DNA of 64,000 bases from Suilimivivens sp045586385 (GCA_045586385.1 JAZNAE010000095.1:1-64000); one strand, 5' to 3'. Counted from the first letter of the stretch, positions 43,052-52,922 are shown. The notes: generated by a model not told the origin, from the letters alone. Numbers and translations are program-made.

Positions 43052-44171
43052 GTGGTTGAATTAGATCAGATGAAATCTGAACTTTTTGCTTATGAAACCC
43101 CTTTGGCGGAAGTGAGGGATTCACTTTGACTTAGACAGTAAGTCAAAGAAAATCGAAGAGTTGGAAAGAGAGATGGAGGCTCCCGGTTTTTGGGATGATC
43201 CTGATGTTTCCAATCAGAAAATGAAAGAACTGAAAAATTTAAAAGATACTGTAGATACCATGACCGGATTGTGTACCCAGTATGAGGATATCGAAACTCT
43301 TATTGAAATGGGATACGAGGAAGAAGATGCCGGATTGGTAGAGGATATCCGCAAGGAACTGGATGAATTTATTTCTACCTTTGAGGATATCAGAATAGGT
43401 ACTCTTTTGTCGGGAGAATATGATAATAATAACGCTATTTTAAAGCTGAATGCAGGCGCCGGTGGAACGGAGAGCTGCGACTGGTGCAGCATGCTTTACC
43501 GTATGTATACCAGATGGGCGGAACGCAAGGGTTTTTCCGTAGAAGTACTGGACTATCTGGATGGCGATGAAGCCGGAATTAAGTCTGTTACATTTCAGGT
43601 GAACGGAATCAATGCCTATGGTTATTTGAAATCAGAAAAGGGTGTGCATCGTCTGGTGCGTATTTCCCCTTTTAATGCCCAGGGAAAGCGACAGACTTCT
43701 TTTGTATCCTTGGATGTGATGCCGGATATTGAAGAGGATGTGGATATTGAAATCAATAATGATGACCTTAGAATTGACACTTACCGAAGCAGCGGTGCCG
43801 GAGGTCAGCACATTAATAAGACGTCCTCTGCAATCCGTATTACACATCTCCCTACAGGAATTGTGGTACAGTGCCAAAATGAGCGTTCCCAGTTCCAGAA
43901 TAAGGATAAGGCAATGCAGATGCTGAAAGCAAAGCTGTATATGTTGCAGAAGGAAGCCAATGCAGAGAAGCTTTCCGATATCAGGGGAGAAGTAAAGGAA
44001 ATCGGTTGGGGAAACCAGATCCGTTCCTATGTAATGCAGCCTTATACAATGGTGAAGGACCATCGTACAGATGCGGAAACAGGAAATGTAGATGCGGTCA
44101 TGGATGGTGCAATCGATACATTTATTAATGCGTATTTAAAATGGATAAACAAAAAGCCGGAACAGGATTAA
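43052..44171 (+). CDS. prfB: Peptide chain release factor 2 with programmed +1 frameshift
   Basis: Starts at GTG 43052 (AGAGGTG upstream). After 25 codons it meets CTT TGA C at 43124-43130, with the SD-like AGGG three bases before CTT, the standard RF2 autoregulatory frameshift; the protein continues in the +1 frame from 43128 to 44171, about 372 residues in total. SPFNAQGKRQTSF gives the SPF anticodon-like tripeptide for UGA/UAA, and SGAGGQHINKT the GGQ that triggers release of the peptide. When RF2 is scarce, the ribosome shifts past its own UGA. Confidence 0.96.
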
Positions 44172-44192
44172 CTGTTCCGGTTTCTCTTTTTT
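44157..44192 (+). terminator. Terminator of secA-prfB
   Basis: CCGGAACAG pairs perfectly with CTGTTCCGG around GATTAA (which holds the prfB stop codon), followed by TTTCTCTTTTTT. Confidence 0.9.
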
Positions 44193-44893
44193 ATTAAGTC
44201 TAAATAGAAGTTTGCCTGGACTGCTTCCATATAAGGAAGTATCCATAGATACGTAACGCAACAGCTACAAAAGCCTAAAAGTAATAACGGAATGAAGGAT
44301 AATTCAATGTAAAACAACCGCCCGCGGTTTCCTTTCATGATTTTATAACTTTGCATAAGAATTTCTTTGGGAGTATAATTCGGAAAATCATGCATTAGAT
44401 AAAAACTTGCAGCAAAAGTTAAAGAGAAAATAACATTAGCTGCTGTGGTTACAATCATGAGAATGACGTATATCAGCATTAAGTAGGGGTTTTCCGGATG
44501 CTGCAAGAGCATGGGAGTCATTAGATTTGGAAAGGAACATATAACTGCTACCAATGCAAATACAATTTGTACCCTTGCAATTTTCTCGGCATTAGAACCG
44601 AAACCGCAGAATAAGTCATTTACTGTAACTGGCTGATTGCAAGCTATTTTTAAGTAAATATAAGCTTCTCCGTAAACAAAAAGTCCGCCGAAGAGACTCA
44701 AAAGAATGTTTACAAGTAAATAAATGATATTTCCTATAAGTGTGGTAGTATCAATAAACATACTGACCATAAAGGATGTAAAAAGGATGCAACCCATGTG
44801 AATAGCATAGGCTGCAACCACGATTCCGTATTTTCCAAGTAATTGTCCTTTGGCCAGAGATTTTAAACTGGCAGAGGAAAGATGTTCGTTCAT
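44168..44893 (-). CDS. DUF975-type integral membrane protein
   Basis: 241 residues with about five or six membrane segments (YGIVVAAYAIHMGCILF, IIYLLVNILLSLFGGLFVYG and others). The N-terminal ASLKSLAKGQLLGKYG and the SYKIMKGNRGRLFYIELSF segment are like Firmicute DUF975 proteins. Function unknown. AGGAG eight bases before the ATG. It is convergent with prfB and overlaps its end by four bases. Confidence 0.85.
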   Translation of the reverse strand: MNEHLSSASLKSLAKGQLLGKYGIVVAAYAIHMGCILFTSFMVSMFIDTTTLIGNIIYLLVNILLSLFGGLFVYGEAYIYLKIACNQPVTVNDLFCGFGSNAEKIARVQIVFALVAVICSFPNLMTPMLLQHPENPYLMLIYVILMIVTTAANVIFSLTFAASFYLMHDFPNYTPKEILMQSYKIMKGNRGRLFYIELSFIPLLLLGFCSCCVTYLWILPYMEAVQANFYLDLIKKRNRNS

Positions 44894-44917
44894 GTTAAAA
44901 TGCTCCTGTCAATGTTA

Positions 44918-45406
44918 TCAGATAGCTAAATCCATATTCATACCAACCAGGGAAGCAGCATCTGCCTGCTTTCTGTTTTTTTGATACGGATTTTCCTCAT
45001 TACTGTATTTAATGCGTGTGGCAGTGGTTCCGCCGGCCACATAACTGCGTCCGCATTCGGGACAAATGGCAGTTTTTAAGGTGACGGTGGCAGCAAGAAC
45101 TTTGCCGTTATTCTGTGCGGCTTTTTTGTAGGCATTGCTCACATGTTCTTGCTCATGGGCGCGCACTTTAGTAGCGGAAGCTTCCGGAGAAATATGTGCG
45201 GCTGATTTAAATGAAACCATTTCATCAGAACCGTCCTGATATTTGCGGTTGTTACAGGTCTCGCATTCTGCCGGAGAAGATTTGCGCCCGGGAGCAACTT
45301 CGGTAGACGCACCGGGATTCTTTACCACGGCATCTGAAGCAGAGGTGGGCATAATACCTGTACTGTATGCATATGGGGTGGCAAAACCGGCAACTGCGTT
45401 TACCAT
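44918..45406 (-). CDS. SprA-related putative metalloprotease
   Basis: 162 residues. A zinc-type HEQEH (HExxH) lies in KVRAHEQEHVSNA, which is the SprA-related family core. Two CxxC pairs, CETCNNRKY and CPECGRSYV, could hold a second metal. A low-complexity N-terminus and no signal peptide are seen. The family is unstudied, so proteolysis is only inferred from the motif. GAAAGGAG precedes the ATG. It sits 24 bp after the DUF975 gene's start side. Confidence 0.8.
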   Translation of the reverse strand: MVNAVAGFATPYAYSTGIMPTSASDAVVKNPGASTEVAPGRKSSPAECETCNNRKYQDGSDEMVSFKSAAHISPEASATKVRAHEQEHVSNAYKKAAQNNGKVLAATVTLKTAICPECGRSYVAGGTTATRIKYSNEENPYQKNRKQADAASLVGMNMDLAI

Positions 45407-45418
45407 AGAAGCTCCTTT

Positions 45419-45832
45419 CTACCGAAGCATATCGGCATATTCTTCCATCATATCTTCAAAAGAGTACCCAAACATTTCTTCAGCCGACTGTCCATACATC
45501 ATTTCGCATGTGGCATCGTACTGGGCGCCGATTTCTGTTAATATTTCAGGGTTACTTATCAGTAATGCAAAAGAGGAGATAAACATAGCAACGGTCATGC
45601 AAAGTCCTGCAAGTCCGCTGATAAGACCTACTTTTGCCTGCGTGAGCATTTTCTTTCCATACCCCTTGGATAAAAGGGCAAATACAACAGATAATCCTGC
45701 AAAGAAAAGAGGCAGGAAAACGGTTGCTGTCGTAAAAACTGAGCCGACTCCGAAAATCAAAGAGGTGAGAGCCATTTTGTTTCCGGGATTATGAAAAGAA
45801 GCATTATATTCATTTTGTGACTGATTTTCCAT
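45419..45832 (-). CDS. Small membrane protein, DUF4190-like
   Basis: 137 residues. A hydrophilic start, then two or three membrane helices (MALTSLIFGVGSVFTTATVF, FFAGLSVVFALLSKG and AGLCMTVAMFISSFAL) in the pattern of DUF4190 proteins, and an acidic C-terminus. I prefer the MENQ start at 45832, with AGCAGGA upstream, over the one at 45853. Function unknown. It is 12 bp upstream of the SprA-like gene and likely cotranscribed. Confidence 0.8.
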   Translation of the reverse strand: MENQSQNEYNASFHNPGNKMALTSLIFGVGSVFTTATVFLPLFFAGLSVVFALLSKGYGKKMLTQAKVGLISGLAGLCMTVAMFISSFALLISNPEILTEIGAQYDATCEMMYGQSAEEMFGYSFEDMMEEYADMLR

Positions 45833-45974
45833 AATATCCTGCTTTCTAAACATAGTTTTTCTAATTATATTTTATCACGATAAAAGATAGATTACAATTT
45901 TTATTGGAAAAAACTATGAAATCAACTATAATAAGAGAGGCGAAGGCCATAGAATATAGTAAAGGATTAAAACG

Positions 45975-48341
45975 ATGGATATTATACTCAAATTAAAAGA
46001 AGAACTTAGTGTAGAAAAATGGCAGGTGGAAGCTGCGGTGAAATTAATTGATGAAGGAAATACCATTCCTTTTATTTCCCGTTACCGTAAGGAAGTAACA
46101 GGCTCCTTAAACGATGAACAGCTTCGTAACCTTCATGAAAGACTGACCTATCTTCGTAACCTGGAAGAAAAGAAAGAACAGGTTATTGCCACAATTGAAG
46201 AGCAGGGCAAGATGACGGATGAGTTGAAAGCAAAGATTCTTGCAGCAGAGACTCTGGTTGTAGTAGAAGACCTGTACCGTCCTTACAGACCTAAGAGAAA
46301 GACAAGGGCAAGTGTTGCTAAGGAAAAGGGGCTCGAACCTCTTGCTGAGTTTATTTTAAAACAGGATACAGACAAGCCTCTTTTGGAAGAAGCGGCTAAT
46401 TATATCAATGAAGAAAAAGAAGTAAAGGATGCGAAGGAAGCTCTTCAAGGGGCAGCGGATATTATTGCCGAAAGCATTTCCGATGAGGCAGACTACCGCA
46501 TATATATCAGGGATATCACTACACAGGAAGGTACATTAACCAGCACGGCCAAAGACGAAAAAGAACAAAGTGTATATGAAATGTATTATGCCTATGAAGA
46601 GGCTATTAAAAAAGTGGCAGGACACAGAGTGCTTGCACTGAACCGTGGAGAAAATGAAAAGTTTTTAACGGTTAAGATAGTGGCGCCCAAAGAGAGAATT
46701 TTACAGTTCCTTGCTAAGAAAACAATTGTTTCGGAAAATGAATATACAACTCCTTTCCTTAAGGAAGTAATTGAAGATGCCTATGACAGATTGATTGCCC
46801 CTGCCATTGAAAGGGAAATCAGAAATGAGCTGACTGAAAAGGCAGAGGATGGCGCTATTTCTGTATTTGGAAAGAACTTAGAGCAGCTTCTCATGCAACC
46901 TCCTATTGCCGGCAAAGTAGTGCTTGGCTGGGACCCGGCATTTAGAACCGGTTGTAAACTTGCGGTTGTGGATGCCACAGGTAAGGTTCTTGATACCAAG
47001 GTGATTTATCCTACAGCCCCTCAGAATAAAGTGGCGGAAGCAAAGGCGGAGCTGAAAAAAATGATTGCTAAGTATGGCATTTCTTTAATCAGCGTAGGAA
47101 ACGGTACTGCCTCCAGAGAATCTGAACAGGTAATTGTAGAACTGATTAAAGAATTAAACACACCGGTGCAGTATGTGATTGTAAACGAAGCGGGTGCATC
47201 TGTTTACTCAGCAAGTAAACTTGCTACGGAAGAGTTTCCTAACTTTGACGTGGGACAAAGAAGTGCGGCATCCATTGCAAGAAGATTGCAGGATCCCCTT
47301 GCAGAGCTTGTTAAGATTGATCCCAAATCCATCGGTGTAGGGCAGTATCAGCATGATATGAACCAGAAGAAATTGGGCGAGGCTTTAAGCGGCGTAGTGG
47401 AAGATTGCGTAAATAAAGTAGGCGTGGACTTAAATACCGCGTCCGCATCCCTGCTTGAGTATATTTCCGGTATCTCAAAAGTGATTGCGAAAAATATCGT
47501 AGACTACAGAGAGCAGAACGGCAAGTTTAAAAACCGTGCACAGCTTTTGAAAGTACCGAAATTGGGACCTAAGGCATATGAACAGTGTGCAGGTTTCCTT
47601 CGTATTTTAGACGGAGATAATCCTCTTGATGCGACCAGCGTGCATCCGGAAAGCTATGATGCAGCTGTGGCGCTTCTTTCTAAAATGGGACTTACCATGG
47701 ACGATGTGCGCATGGCACAGAAAGAAGCAGCAAAGAAGAAACCGGTGGCAGAGAAACCGGCGCCCAGACAGGAGAAAAAGAAACCCCAGCAGAAGGTGGT
47801 TATTAAAAATACCAATACTGCCATGGGTCAAGCTTTGGCGGCAGCCATGGGCGGCACTACAATGGCATTTGATCAGGAAGCAGATAAGAAAAACCAATCT
47901 GCTACAGTGGCAAGTCCCGAGAAGGAAGCTGCCATGGTAAGTTCTTTAGAGAAGAAAATTAAGGACAAAAAGCTAATGGCTGAAGAACTTGGCATTGGCG
48001 AGATTACCCTTACTGACATTTTGAAGGAACTGGAAAAACCATCCAGAGACCCCAGAGAAAGCATGCCTACGCCTATTCTTAGAAGTGATGTTCTTGATAT
48101 GGAAGACTTAAAGCCCGGAATGATTTTAAAGGGAACGGTACGTAATGTAATTGACTTTGGTGTATTTGTGGACATTGGTGTCCATCAGGATGGACTGGTG
48201 CACATTTCCCAGATTACGGACAAGTTCATTAAGCATCCCCTTGAGGCTGTCAGTGTAGGTGACATTGTGGAGGTGCAAGTATTATCGGTAGATGTACCTA
48301 AAAAGAGAATTGGACTGACCATGAGAATTAATCAAAAATAA
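45975..48341 (+). CDS. tex: Tex family RNA-binding protein
   Basis: 788 residues in the Tex/YqgF-like layout: N-terminal Tex domain (IPFISRYRKEVTGSLNDEQL), a YqgF/RuvC-like core (LGWDPAFRTGCKLAVVD), helix-hairpin-helix motifs (LLEYISGISKVIAKNIVDYR), and a C-terminal S1 domain (VIDFGVFVDIGVHQDGLVHIS). A charged, low-complexity insert of about 90 residues lies before the S1 domain, longer than usual. Tex binds nucleic acids and affects transcription and translation; its precise role is unclear. It has its own upstream region. Confidence 0.95.
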   Translation: MDIILKLKEELSVEKWQVEAAVKLIDEGNTIPFISRYRKEVTGSLNDEQLRNLHERLTYLRNLEEKKEQVIATIEEQGKMTDELKAKILAAETLVVVEDLYRPYRPKRKTRASVAKEKGLEPLAEFILKQDTDKPLLEEAANYINEEKEVKDAKEALQGAADIIAESISDEADYRIYIRDITTQEGTLTSTAKDEKEQSVYEMYYAYEEAIKKVAGHRVLALNRGENEKFLTVKIVAPKERILQFLAKKTIVSENEYTTPFLKEVIEDAYDRLIAPAIEREIRNELTEKAEDGAISVFGKNLEQLLMQPPIAGKVVLGWDPAFRTGCKLAVVDATGKVLDTKVIYPTAPQNKVAEAKAELKKMIAKYGISLISVGNGTASRESEQVIVELIKELNTPVQYVIVNEAGASVYSASKLATEEFPNFDVGQRSAASIARRLQDPLAELVKIDPKSIGVGQYQHDMNQKKLGEALSGVVEDCVNKVGVDLNTASASLLEYISGISKVIAKNIVDYREQNGKFKNRAQLLKVPKLGPKAYEQCAGFLRILDGDNPLDATSVHPESYDAAVALLSKMGLTMDDVRMAQKEAAKKKPVAEKPAPRQEKKKPQQKVVIKNTNTAMGQALAAAMGGTTMAFDQEADKKNQSATVASPEKEAAMVSSLEKKIKDKKLMAEELGIGEITLTDILKELEKPSRDPRESMPTPILRSDVLDMEDLKPGMILKGTVRNVIDFGVFVDIGVHQDGLVHISQITDKFIKHPLEAVSVGDIVEVQVLSVDVPKKRIGLTMRINQK

Positions 48342-48347
48342 GAAGTA

Positions 48348-48371
48348 GGGACTTTTCAAATGAAAAGTCCC
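48348..48371 (+). terminator. Hairpin after tex
   Basis: GGGACTTTTC pairs perfectly with GAAAAGTCCC around AAAT. There is no T run, so it may be a weak or factor-dependent terminator. Confidence 0.5.
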
Positions 48372-48436
48372 ATGTTATAATACTTTAGCGTGCTAATGTG
48401 ATAAAAGAATAATAGATTGAAAGTTGAGATTTACCT

Positions 48437-49213
48437 ATGAAAAAGAAAACCGGGCAGATTTCTACTGGCGCCCTTTCCCTTATTTCTTTTTGTGTGATTA
48501 TTGCCGCATGGTGTATTCTTACTTACGGCGGTTTTTTAAATGAAATATTTATGCCTTCTCCTACGGCAGTCTGGAACAGCCTTTTGGAGATGGCAGGTGA
48601 CGGTTCTTTGTGGGAGCATTGTTTTCTTTCCACCAAGCGTGTCATGATAGGCTGGTTCTGGTCCGCAGTAGCGGCCCTTCCCATCGGTATGCTGATGGCC
48701 CGATCTAAATGCTTCAGTGCAGTAATTCAGCCTATTATTGAATTCGCAAGATACTTGCCGGTAGTGGCACTGGTGCCACTTACCATTTTATATTTGGGAA
48801 TTGACGAAAACCAGAAATATGTCATTATTTTCCTGGGAACGTTTTTCCAATTGGTGCTGATGGTGTGTGATACTGTATCCTCTATTGAAAAAAATATGCT
48901 GAATGCGGCCAGCACCCTTGGTGCTAATAAACTTCAGCTTTATACGGAGGTTATTTTTCCGGCAGCCCTTCCGGGTCTGATGGATGATTTTAGAATGACC
49001 ATAGGCTGGGCATGGACTTATCTGGTAGTTGCTGAAATGGTTGCTGCTTCTGCAGGCCTGGGATACATTATTTTAAAATCTCAGAGATTTTTGGCAACGG
49101 ATGTAATTTTTGCAGGCCTTATCATGATTGGTCTTATTGGTTTGGTGACAGACTTTATCCTTCGGATTCTGACCAAGATCATTGTGCCCTGGCATGAAAG
49201 ACTGGGCGACTAA
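48437..49213 (+). CDS. ABC importer permease, SsuC/TauC family
   Basis: 258 residues with about six membrane helices and the ATPase-contacting EAA loop (MLNAASTLGANKLQLYTEVI, FPAALPGL). It belongs to the BPD_transp_1 permeases of nitrate, taurine, sulfonate or riboflavin/thiamin-precursor importers. It opens a three-gene unit: permease, ATPase, binding lipoprotein. No riboswitch is visible upstream, so the substrate is undecided. Confidence 0.92.
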   Translation: MKKKTGQISTGALSLISFCVIIAAWCILTYGGFLNEIFMPSPTAVWNSLLEMAGDGSLWEHCFLSTKRVMIGWFWSAVAALPIGMLMARSKCFSAVIQPIIEFARYLPVVALVPLTILYLGIDENQKYVIIFLGTFFQLVLMVCDTVSSIEKNMLNAASTLGANKLQLYTEVIFPAALPGLMDDFRMTIGWAWTYLVVAEMVAASAGLGYIILKSQRFLATDVIFAGLIMIGLIGLVTDFILRILTKIIVPWHERLGD

Positions 49214-49237
49214 GACGGAAAGGAACCGGTACATAGT

Positions 49238-50032
49238 ATGGATAAGATAAAATTAAAAGTAACAAATCTGCAAAAAGTGTTTCCGGCAAACGGGCGAAGA
49301 GAAAAGGATCTGGATGCATTAAAAGATATTAATCTGGAAGTGAGAGAATCAGAGTTTGTAGTAATGGTAGGTCCTTCCGGCTGTGGAAAGTCCACACTCA
49401 TTAATATTATTGGCGGACTGGCAGATGCAACAGAAGGAAGTGTAGAGATTGATGGGAGAGAAGTATCCGGTCCCGGTGCTGACCGGGGGATGGTATTCCA
49501 AGGCTATAGTCTTTTTCCGTGGCTGACGGTACAGAAAAATATTGAATTTGGTCTTAAAATGAAGAAGATACCCAAAGCAGAGCGGGCAAAGATAGCGCAG
49601 GAATACATTCAGCTTGTGGGGCTTTCCGGCTTTGAGAATGCACTTCCCAAACAGCTTTCCGGTGGTATGAAGCAGAGAGTGGCAATCGCCAGAACTTTGG
49701 CAAATCAGCCTGAGATTCTTCTGATGGACGAACCCTTTGGCGCACTGGATGCACAGACCAGGGTAGTAATGCAGGAGCTTCTCGCCAAAATAAGCCGTGA
49801 GACAAAAAATACCATTTTGTTCATTACCCACGATATTGATGAGGCGATTCTTCTGGCTGATCGGATTTATGTAATGAGCCGCCGTCCGGGTACCATTAGA
49901 GAGGTTATGGAGGTTAACATTCCGGGAGAGAGAAATCATGAGATTTTGGTGACACCGGAATTCCTTGCAATGAAACGGAAAATCATGGAGATGCTCTGGC
50001 AGGAGAGCCAGGACGCAGCTCTTGATAAATAA
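49238..50032 (+). CDS. ABC importer ATP-binding protein, SsuB/TauB family
   Basis: 264 residues. Walker A GPSGCGKSTL, Q-loop GMVFQGYSLFPWLTV, signature LSGGMKQRVAIARTL, Walker B ILLMDEPFGALDAQT and switch His in FITHDIDEA. It matches the nitrate/sulfonate/taurine (NitT/TauT) ATPases. It follows the permease by 24 bp and its end is 16 bp before the lipoprotein start. Confidence 0.95.
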   Translation: MDKIKLKVTNLQKVFPANGRREKDLDALKDINLEVRESEFVVMVGPSGCGKSTLINIIGGLADATEGSVEIDGREVSGPGADRGMVFQGYSLFPWLTVQKNIEFGLKMKKIPKAERAKIAQEYIQLVGLSGFENALPKQLSGGMKQRVAIARTLANQPEILLMDEPFGALDAQTRVVMQELLAKISRETKNTILFITHDIDEAILLADRIYVMSRRPGTIREVMEVNIPGERNHEILVTPEFLAMKRKIMEMLWQESQDAALDK

Positions 50033-50048
50033 AAAAGGAGATGAGATT

Positions 50049-51029
50049 ATGAAAAAATTATTGGCACTTATGTTAAGTGTAGTATTGGTATTTTCCTGCA
50101 TGGGTTGTGGAAATGCCGCTAAGCAGACAGCGACAAGTGGGGAACTGATTCCCTGTAAAATTGCTTTCTGTACATGGGCAGGTTATGCACCTGTATTTAT
50201 TGGTATTGAAAAAGGATATTTTGAAGAACTTGGTTATGATGTAGAAGTTGTCATCATGGAAGATGAATCTACCTATGGTGCAGCGTTTGTATCCGGAAGT
50301 ATTCAGGCACTGGGCCAGGTACTTGACCGTGACATCATCCAGTATGATGCAGGTGCACCGGAGCAGTATGTATGTACCATGGACTGTTCTACCGGCGGTG
50401 ATGGCTTGGTAGCAAGTGCAGAAATCCAGAGCGTAGATGATCTGGCAGGAAAGACAGTTGCGCTTGATAAGTCTGCTACTTCTTATTTCTTCTTCCTCCA
50501 GGCACTTGCAGACAGCAATATTACTGAGGATCAGATCAATATCGTAGAAATGGGTAATGATGCAGCGGGTGAGGCATTTATTGCAGGACAGGTAGATGCG
50601 GCGGTAACATGGGAACCGGCTCTTAGTAACTGCAGCCAGCGAGAAGGTGGACATATTCTGGTATCCTCAGCTGATTATCCTAAGGCAATTATCGACGTTC
50701 TCACCATCAGCACAGATTTCCTGAAAGCAAATCCGGGTGCTGCTGATGCATTAAATACAGCATGGAACAAATCAGTGGCATACTTAAATGAAAACTTTGA
50801 TGAAGGCTGCGAAATCATGGCAAAGGGACTTGACCTTTCCGTAGAAGATGTAAAGGCTGAATGCGCAGGAATCACCTTCTATGACGAAGCCATGAACAAA
50901 GAGTTTAATGATTTGAGCAAAGAGGAGAATGTTATGGATATTGCCCAGATGGCAGCTGATTTCTGGGTGGAAAAAGGATACATGAAGTCTAATAATGTAG
51001 ATGGATTCTTTGCATATATTATGAAATAA
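50049..51029 (+). CDS. ABC importer substrate-binding lipoprotein, NMT1/NrtA-like
   Basis: 326 residues. A lipoprotein signal peptide ends in a lipobox with VFSCMGCGN (Cys near residue 20). The binding domain (CTWAGYAPVFIGIEKGYFEELG) is the NMT1/THI5/SsuA type, with AAVTWEPAL in the second lobe. Such proteins bind sulfonates, taurine, nitrate or pyrimidine precursors of thiamin. AAGGAG eight bases before the ATG gives this start. The hairpin at 51071 follows. Confidence 0.93.
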   Translation: MKKLLALMLSVVLVFSCMGCGNAAKQTATSGELIPCKIAFCTWAGYAPVFIGIEKGYFEELGYDVEVVIMEDESTYGAAFVSGSIQALGQVLDRDIIQYDAGAPEQYVCTMDCSTGGDGLVASAEIQSVDDLAGKTVALDKSATSYFFFLQALADSNITEDQINIVEMGNDAAGEAFIAGQVDAAVTWEPALSNCSQREGGHILVSSADYPKAIIDVLTISTDFLKANPGAADALNTAWNKSVAYLNENFDEGCEIMAKGLDLSVEDVKAECAGITFYDEAMNKEFNDLSKEENVMDIAQMAADFWVEKGYMKSNNVDGFFAYIMK

Positions 51030-51070
51030 AAATTTTTGAAAAATTTTCAAAAAACCCATAAAAAGGTAAT

Positions 51071-51116
51071 CCCTCCCACGTATCTGTAATATCAGGTACC
51101 AAGGGAGGGATTTTTT
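51071..51116 (+). promoter_or_regulatory. Terminator-like hairpin containing the VWA gene's Shine-Dalgarno
   Basis: CCCTCCC pairs with GGGAGGG, and GTATCTG with CAGGTAC inside, around TAATAT; six T follow and the next three bases are the ATG at 51117. The GGGAGGG arm is the only ribosome-binding site of that gene. The apex recalls the hairpins at 5812 and 6952. Confidence 0.75.
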
Positions 51117-52880
51117 ATGAAAAAAAGATTAGTAGCATTATTACTTGCAATGACATTAATAACAGGAATGCTGACCGGTTGCGGCGGCATGGACAGAATG
51201 AAGGCAGCGGATGCCACCGCAGAAACTGAAATGGTAGCAGGTACGGATTATGCGACCGAAACCGCAGAAGCACCTGCTGAGGAGGCACCGCCATACGAAA
51301 ATGCCATGATGACGGAATCGGTAGCAGAGGCACCGACATCGGAAACAGAATGTGCAGATGTAGAAGAAGCAAAGAGCGCAGAGAGTTATCTGGACGGCTG
51401 TTATGATTTTGACGTCGAAGTACAGAACACGGAAGAATATAGCGAGTGGGAAGAAAAGGGATACAGTTCAGTTATGAAAGAGCCTGTTTCCACTTTTTCA
51501 GCAGATGTAGATACGGCATCTTACAGTAACCTCCGCCGTATGTTAAACGACGGGTATACCCTTGAGGAACTTCCGAAAAATGCGGTGCGAATCGAAGAAA
51601 TGTTGAATTATTTTGACTATGATTATGAGGGGCCGAAGGGAAGTGAGCCATTCGGCTTCACTACCCAAATTAGTAAATGCCCTTGGAATGAGGATGCAGA
51701 ACTTGTTATGATCGGTCTGCAAACGCAGGAAATGGAATATGAACAGGCACCACCGTCCAATCTTGTTTTTTTGCTTGATGTATCAGGTTCCATGAATTCA
51801 GCAGATAAATTGCCCTTGTTGCAGGATGCGTTTAGCATGCTGGCAGAGAATTTGACAGAAAAGGACAGAATTTCTATTGTTACATATGCAGGAGAGGATA
51901 CCATCGTACTTGACGGTGTCAGTGGAAATAAGACAAAGAAGATTAAAATAGCATTATATGATTTGGAGGCTGGTGGCGGAACCCATGGAAGTAAAGGGAT
52001 TGAGACCGCATATGAATTAGCAGAAGAACATTTTATTGAAGGTGGAAATAATAGAATTATTCTGGCCACAGACGGTGATTTGAATATCGGACTCACCACA
52101 CAGGAAGAATTGGAAGAGTTAATTACGGAGAAAAGAGAAAGTGGTATTTATCTTTCTGTACTGGGCTTTGGAACAGGTAACATCAAAGACAATAAAATGG
52201 AAACCCTTGCAGATAAAGGTAACGGAAATTATGCCTATATTGACTGTGAGAGAGAAGCACGTAAAGTATTGGTGGAGGAAATGTCTGCTACATTACTTAC
52301 CATCTGCAAGGATGTGAAACTGCAGGTAGAATTTAATCCTTCTGTGGTATCGGAGTATCGTTTGATAGGATATGAAAACAGGGCACTGAATAAAGAGGAC
52401 TTTGAAGATGATACAAAAGATGCCGGAGAAATCGGAACAGGACACAGTGTAACCGTACTTTATGAAGTGATTTTGAAGGAGCCTCTTAGTAATCTTTCCG
52501 AAGAAGAGATTGAAGATTTAAAATACAGTGATAATTATAAGAAAGAACAAGGTGAGGGTACAGTAGAAAGTACTGCAACAAAGCAGGAATGGATGACTTT
52601 AAGCATCCGTTATAAAAAGCCTACAGAGGACGAAAGCAACTTACTTACTTATCCCATGGGATATGAGTATTACACAGAAAGTCCTTCCGATGATTTTAGG
52701 TTTGCGGCAGCAGTTGCGGAGTTTGGACTCTTGGCATCAGATAGTGATTATCCGGAGAATGCTTCTGTAAAACATGTATATAGCGAACTAAAAGAACTGG
52801 ATTTGGAAGATGAATATAAGGAAGAGTTTTTCGAACTTGTGAAAAAAGTAAAAAAGCATGAAATTGGAAATAGGGATTGA
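51117..52880 (+). CDS. VWA-domain (YfbK-like) lipoprotein
   Basis: 587 residues. A lipoprotein signal (LITGMLTGCGG) and an acidic, low-complexity linker of about 70 residues precede a YfbK-type N-domain and a von Willebrand A domain with a full MIDAS: DVSGSMNS, the Thr in GGGTHGSKG, and ATDGDLN. A DUF3520-like C-terminal domain completes it. It would be anchored on the outer face of the membrane, perhaps for divalent-metal-dependent protein contacts. Its function is unknown. Confidence 0.92.
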   Translation: MKKRLVALLLAMTLITGMLTGCGGMDRMKAADATAETEMVAGTDYATETAEAPAEEAPPYENAMMTESVAEAPTSETECADVEEAKSAESYLDGCYDFDVEVQNTEEYSEWEEKGYSSVMKEPVSTFSADVDTASYSNLRRMLNDGYTLEELPKNAVRIEEMLNYFDYDYEGPKGSEPFGFTTQISKCPWNEDAELVMIGLQTQEMEYEQAPPSNLVFLLDVSGSMNSADKLPLLQDAFSMLAENLTEKDRISIVTYAGEDTIVLDGVSGNKTKKIKIALYDLEAGGGTHGSKGIETAYELAEEHFIEGGNNRIILATDGDLNIGLTTQEELEELITEKRESGIYLSVLGFGTGNIKDNKMETLADKGNGNYAYIDCEREARKVLVEEMSATLLTICKDVKLQVEFNPSVVSEYRLIGYENRALNKEDFEDDTKDAGEIGTGHSVTVLYEVILKEPLSNLSEEEIEDLKYSDNYKKEQGEGTVESTATKQEWMTLSIRYKKPTEDESNLLTYPMGYEYYTESPSDDFRFAAAVAEFGLLASDSDYPENASVKHVYSELKELDLEDEYKEEFFELVKKVKKHEIGNRD

Positions 52881-52922
52881 CAAACTGTTAACAAACCATT
52901 ACTATAGGAAAAGTAAATAGAA

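Noticed and set aside
43052..44171. Frameshift mutation in prfB
   Set aside because: The CTT TGA C with AGGG just upstream is the conserved programmed frameshift of RF2, so the gene is intact and not novel.
45243..45794. Plus-strand ORF of 183 codons
   Set aside because: It is antisense to two minus-strand genes with good ribosome-binding sites and clear motifs, and has no site of its own.
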